Both the position numbers and the translations under genes were made by a program. 9,586 nt of DNA from JBFLYZ01 sp040756415 (GTDB lineage: Bacteria > Bacteroidota > Bacteroidia > JADZBD01), in the NCBI GenBank assembly GCA_040756415.1, contig JBFLYZ010000093.1, positions 1-9,586 on the forward strand, read 5' to 3'. Of the stretch, positions 6,900 through 9,586 are shown piece after piece. How positions within the stretch are numbered: the stretch's first letter is position 1; every line of letters begins with the position of its first letter. The notes beneath the pieces were generated by a model. It did not search any database, was not told the DNA's origin, and saw nothing but the letters and a program-made list of their open reading frames with translations.

Positions 6900-8738
6900 A
6901 TGAAAAAGAAAGTCAACAAGAACCGGGAGAAGCTGAGCAGCGAGGAGATCGCAAAGAGGAGGGATTTCGGTTCGCTGATGAAACAGTTTGCGGCTGTAAA
7001 GCCTGTGCAGAAGCCTTTTTACAAAACATGGGGCTTCATCAGCGGGGCTGCAGCGGTGGTCGTAGGAACGGTAGCCACGGTGGTTTACATGAATATGAAC
7101 TCGCCTGCTTCAGAGCAGCGGCAGGCGGAGACGGCCACGCAGGCCGCACCGCAGGGCGATTACACTTACAATCATTCGGACAGCGTAAAGTTCGTGGGCA
7201 AGGCGCCCTTTATTAATCCTCCTTTCAAGAACCTGGATAAAGAATTCAACACCTATAAGGTAGACGCTTCAAAAAAGACAGAGATCAGCTATCCCAGCGG
7301 CTCTAAGGTCATTTTCCCGAAAGATGCCTTTATGGATGCGGCCGGTAACATCGTAAAGGGCGAGGTAGAGGTGAAATACCGCGAATTCCACGATCCCGTG
7401 GATTTTTTCCTGAGCGGGATACCCATGACCTACGATTCGGCCGGCAAGACCTATACGTTCGAATCGGCCGGTATGCTGGAGTTATACGCTTTTCAGAACG
7501 GAGAAGTGGTAAGGGTCAACCCGTCAAAGCGGATCGATATCGAGCTGGCCTCGCGCCAGAAAGGGAAGTTCAATGTTTACCAGTTGGATACGGCAGGGAA
7601 GAACTGGGTGTATAAGGGAGTGGATAAAGTGAAAGAACCTGTTAAACAAGATACCAAGGAAATGAATAAAGATACCGTTCTGCTGGCCTCCCAGATCACG
7701 CAACAGAGCACTACGTTGGTTTACCCTGATCAATTGGATTCCAAAGGATATGTATGGCCTTATGATTCGCTTACGGCACCGGTTAAAAAAGCCAAGAACG
7801 AAGTTCAAGATGTACAAAATGACATCGCTAAGATCGAGCAGACTAAGCCAGTCCAGCCTAAGAAAGTAGATCCTAAGCGCTATACCTTCAATATTGATGT
7901 CGACCCCAAAGAATTCCCTGAATTGGCTGTTTACAAGAACCTACTCTTTGAAATAGGGCCCGATAAGGAGAACAGCTTCTGGAAGCCGGAGATGGGCAAG
8001 GTCACCTGGGATGATGCCCTTATTACCGAACACAAGAAGGGCGAAAGCTACCTGCTCACGCTGAAAAAGGGGAAGGAAAAGCGCAAGCTGATCGTATATC
8101 CCGTGTTTGAGGGCGCGAATTACGATGTTGCGGTAAATGAATACATGAAAAAACTCGAAGAGTACAATAAAGTGCTGGGTCAGAAAAAAGAGGAGGAAAA
8201 GAAGAAGCAGGCTGATTACGAGGCCCAGGTAAAAAAGATGAAAGAGGAGCAGAAGCTGCAGCAACAGAAAATGAAGGAAGAGCAGAAAAAGCAGCAGGAG
8301 ATGATGAAGCAGCAGCAGCAGGTAATGCAGCAGAGCAACAAGGTCACCCGCCTGTTCACCATCGATGGCTTCGGCATATGGAATTGCGATACTCCCAGGA
8401 GCTTTCCTAAGGGAGCCGTGGTCAAGGCCACCTTTACGGACCAAACGGGAGGGGAGCTTATTCTGCCCGTGATCTACCAGGTGGACAGGATCATGAATGC
8501 CCTGTTTACCTATTACGGGGGAGCGGTCATCGAGCAGTTCAGGTATAATCCACAATCGGGTACCCAGGTATGGGCCGTAACCCTGGATGGCAGGCTGGCT
8601 GTTGCCAGCGAGAGCGATTTCCGCAACGGCCCGGTGTCCGGATCAAAGAGCTTTAAAATGAAATTATTTGATGCGAACCTGAACAGCGAGAGCGAGATCA
8701 GGAAGATACTGAACATAGGCTTCTATGCTTCGAATTAA
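6900..8738 (+). CDS. Single-pass membrane protein with beta-rich, coiled-coil and C-terminal extracytoplasmic domains; function unknown
   Basis: I do not recognise a characterised function. A basic tail of about 44 residues is followed by one hydrophobic helix at about 45-63, with positive charge before it, so residues 65-612 should lie outside the cytoplasm. Residues 118-218 are beta-rich, with PSGSKVIFPKDAF (132-144), a D-x-x-G turn (146-149), SGIPM (172-176) and ESAGM (188-192). The pattern recalls ZU5-type beta-sandwiches (an assignment by eye, not proven). A Lys/Gln linker leads to a second folded region at about 326-405, a strongly charged coiled coil at about 412-480, and a C-terminal domain (481-612) with GFGIWNCD (489-496). 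Its place directly after a sigma factor and its topology suggest a regulatory partner, perhaps a divergent anti-sigma or signal-relay protein, but no known anti-sigma domain is visible. An A-rich leader stands in for a Shine-Dalgarno site. Confidence 0.85.
   Translation: MKKKVNKNREKLSSEEIAKRRDFGSLMKQFAAVKPVQKPFYKTWGFISGAAAVVVGTVATVVYMNMNSPASEQRQAETATQAAPQGDYTYNHSDSVKFVGKAPFINPPFKNLDKEFNTYKVDASKKTEISYPSGSKVIFPKDAFMDAAGNIVKGEVEVKYREFHDPVDFFLSGIPMTYDSAGKTYTFESAGMLELYAFQNGEVVRVNPSKRIDIELASRQKGKFNVYQLDTAGKNWVYKGVDKVKEPVKQDTKEMNKDTVLLASQITQQSTTLVYPDQLDSKGYVWPYDSLTAPVKKAKNEVQDVQNDIAKIEQTKPVQPKKVDPKRYTFNIDVDPKEFPELAVYKNLLFEIGPDKENSFWKPEMGKVTWDDALITEHKKGESYLLTLKKGKEKRKLIVYPVFEGANYDVAVNEYMKKLEEYNKVLGQKKEEEKKKQADYEAQVKKMKEEQKLQQQKMKEEQKKQQEMMKQQQQVMQQSNKVTRLFTIDGFGIWNCDTPRSFPKGAVVKATFTDQTGGELILPVIYQVDRIMNALFTYYGGAVIEQFRYNPQSGTQVWAVTLDGRLAVASESDFRNGPVSGSKSFKMKLFDANLNSESEIRKILNIGFYASN
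8235..8333 (+). repeat. Three tandem 33-bp (11-codon) units encoding a Gln/Lys/Glu coiled coil
   Basis: Within the membrane-protein gene, three in-frame 33-bp units follow each other at 8235-8267, 8268-8300 and 8301-8333. They encode KMKEEQKLQQQ, KMKEEQKKQQE and MMKQQQQVMQQ. The first two are nearly identical as protein but differ at several synonymous positions; the third has drifted and contains four consecutive CAG codons (8310-8321). The 11-residue period is the hendecad spacing of straight or slightly right-handed coiled coils. The synonymous differences indicate an old duplication kept by selection on the protein rather than a recent DNA slippage event. Confidence 0.8.
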
Positions 8739-9435
8739 ATTCTGGTTGATTGGAGTGATCGTCCTGGGCGTCATGCGGGCGCAGGCCCAGGACGATTCTG
8801 TTTTTGTAAACCGGGGTACCATCGTGATCAGGAAGCCGGGGAACGAAGCCTATTGCAAAGTGCAGGCTGACTATTTTATTTATACCAAAGGTAATGGGCC
8901 GAAGATAGGCAAGCTGAAAAACGGGCTGATCTATTTCAAGAAGGATAACCGGATCATGGGCGAGAGCATGCCGGGCAATCCCAGGCCGGTGTTCATTAAG
9001 GGTAAGGTAGCCAAAGGCAAGGGCGACAGCATACCGACTGATATCCCGGAGGTGAATGACGCCTACCTGCCCGAACCGGATTTCAGCGGCTACTTCACCG
9101 ACACCATTCATTACAGTTATGAGGGTAAGTCGCCCAGGTACGATACCATACAACTGAGGGTATCGGTCGATAAAAAAGGGAAGTTCTCGTACCGTTATGG
9201 CACAAAGCAGGATAGCCTGAGCATTGTGGGGCAGAAATGCATGGAAGCCCTTTCGACCATTAAATACTGGCAGCCAGCCTATATGACGAGCGCCCGTAAG
9301 CGGAGAGGAGAAACGGTCTTTAAGCGAAAAAAGGCCTATTCAGAGATCATCCTGACCATCGTGGTTTCGCCCGATTCGTTCGAGCTGAGTGATCCGGGTA
9401 TATTCGAAGTGAACGAAACGGACGGGGAAAATTAA
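8725..9435 (+). CDS. Secreted protein with a TonB C-terminal-like domain; function unknown
   Basis: A signal peptide is clear: basic LRIK, a hydrophobic core to about residue 17, then AQA (19-21) with cleavage before Q22. The mature protein is therefore about 215 aa and periplasmic or exported, with no further membrane helix. The middle has no motif I know. Residues 141-215 look like the C-terminal domain of TonB: a strand-turn with VSVDKKGKFSY (146-156), a helix with CMEAL (172-176), then YWQPAY (181-186), a basic segment RKRRGETVFKRKK (191-203) and a final strand ILTIVV (209-214). The TonB proline-rich spacer and N-terminal anchor are absent, so it is not an energy transducer. The ATG overlaps the end of the upstream membrane-protein gene by 14 bp, which implies one operon and probable translational coupling. 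It may work with that protein outside the cytoplasm (inference). Confidence 0.82.
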   Translation: MLRIKFWLIGVIVLGVMRAQAQDDSVFVNRGTIVIRKPGNEAYCKVQADYFIYTKGNGPKIGKLKNGLIYFKKDNRIMGESMPGNPRPVFIKGKVAKGKGDSIPTDIPEVNDAYLPEPDFSGYFTDTIHYSYEGKSPRYDTIQLRVSVDKKGKFSYRYGTKQDSLSIVGQKCMEALSTIKYWQPAYMTSARKRRGETVFKRKKAYSEIILTIVVSPDSFELSDPGIFEVNETDGEN

Positions 9436-9441
9436 ATTAGC

Positions 9442-9449
9442 TACCTTCG
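9442..9449 (+). promoter_or_regulatory. Candidate -7 element before the last gene
   Basis: TACCTTCG matches the Bacteroidota TAnnTTTG box except for one T-to-C change. It lies 7 bp after the preceding stop codon and 20 bp before the GTG start, so a transcript beginning near 9455 would have a leader of about 15 nt. No TTG or TTTG box is present at the expected upstream distance, which keeps confidence low. Confidence 0.3.
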
Positions 9450-9450
9450 C

Positions 9451-9468
9451 TTTTCCAAATACGGAAAA
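9451..9468. other. Perfect 6-bp inverted repeat in front of the GTG start
   Basis: TTTTCC (9451-9456), a six-base loop AAATAC, then GGAAAA (9463-9468) form a perfect inverted repeat ending one base before the GTG codon. It is too short and AU-rich to be a convincing terminator, and no T-run follows. The right arm is the only purine-rich ribosome-site candidate for the next gene, so in RNA the hairpin could mask it. It might equally be chance or a small protein-binding palindrome. Confidence 0.35.
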
Positions 9469-9469
9469 T

Positions 9470-9586
9470 GTGAAATTCACACAGCGCCCTTCATTTTTCT
9501 ATTTGCTTTCCTTTATTGAGGGCGGCACCGTTATGGTGGCTGAGCTCTTGGGCGCCAAGATGTTAGCTCCTTATTTCGGGTCTTCG
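9470..9586 (+). CDS. Start of a probable fused MFS/spermidine synthase-type membrane protein (partial, 3' end outside window)
   Basis: From the GTG at 9470 the frame stays open to the last base, giving 39 residues. A basic start (VKFTQRP) leads into a membrane helix beginning FFYLLSFIEGG, followed by MVAELLGAKMLAPYFGSS (22-39). The E-L-x-G-x-[RK]-x-[LM]-A-P-Y-F-G-[ST]-S signature after the first helix is typical of the N-terminus of large proteins that join a transporter-like membrane part to a spermidine synthase-like (aminopropyltransferase fold) domain. The enzymatic half is not in view. No ATG is available before the helix (the ATG at 9469 in another frame is followed at once by TGA), so GTG is the best start; the next ATG falls inside the helix. 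The 34-bp gap to the previous gene permits either read-through from the sigma operon or its own promoter. Confidence 0.7.
   Translation, partial: MKFTQRPSFFYLLSFIEGGTVMVAELLGAKMLAPYFGSS

Noticed and set aside
6900..7100. Calling the membrane protein a FecR-type or zinc-binding anti-sigma factor
   Set aside because: The cytoplasmic tail is only about 44 residues, has no H-x3-C-x2-C zinc motif, and lacks the longer FecR sigma-binding helices; the role stays an inference.
8310..8321. (CAG)4 microsatellite as a phase-variation tract
   Set aside because: It is a triplet repeat, so slippage would not shift the frame, and four units are too few for high instability.
7941..8555. Long minus-strand open frame with Leu-rich stretches opposite the membrane-protein gene
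   Set aside because: The Leu runs are simply the complement of Gln, Lys and Glu codons in the coiled coil; it has no ribosome site and no family resemblance.
8725..9435. Calling the last complete gene tonB
   Set aside because: It has a cleavable signal peptide and neither a retained anchor nor a proline-rich spacer, so only a similarity of its C-terminal part can be claimed.

Overview
This window reads as Bacteroidota DNA, most likely from the Chitinophagales/Sphingobacteriales side, although I cannot fix the genus. The grounds are a two-component regulator-propeller/Y_Y_Y sensor kinase paired with a LytTR response regulator, A-rich leaders in place of strong Shine-Dalgarno sites, TAnnTTTG-like promoter elements, exported proteins whose mature end starts with Gln, and base composition near 50% G+C. 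The window is gene-dense: the longest gap is 93 bp, and I see no rRNA, tRNA, CRISPR array, insertion sequence or phage gene.

Region 1 (15-3723, + strand) is a two-component system. A membrane histidine kinase with a large periplasmic beta-propeller sensor is followed, with a 20-bp overlap, by a LytR/AlgR-type response regulator. The kinase's true start may lie just upstream of the window. Region 2 (3726-6134, - strand) is pbpC, a complete bifunctional penicillin-binding protein 1C. It is convergent with the two-component pair with only 2 bp between the stop codons. The alpha-2-macroglobulin gene that often accompanies pbpC is on neither side.

Region 3 (6228-9435, + strand) is diverged from pbpC and looks like one transcription unit. 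It holds an ECF-type sigma factor, a 612-residue single-pass membrane protein, and a secreted 236-residue protein. The membrane protein has a short basic cytoplasmic tail, an extracytoplasmic beta-rich domain, a three-unit 11-residue coiled-coil repeat and a conserved-looking C-terminal domain. The secreted protein's C-terminal half resembles the TonB C-terminal fold. This trio is the most interesting part of the window: the genes downstream of a sigma factor often control it, yet neither encodes a recognisable anti-sigma domain. Region 4 (9470 to the window end) is the first 39 codons of what looks like a fused MFS/spermidine synthase-type membrane protein, starting at GTG behind a promoter-like element and a small inverted repeat.

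Most individual genes belong to known families. The new-biology candidates are the sigma/coiled-coil/TonB-like cassette, its possible link to the divergent peptidoglycan synthase, and the separation of pbpC from its usual partner.
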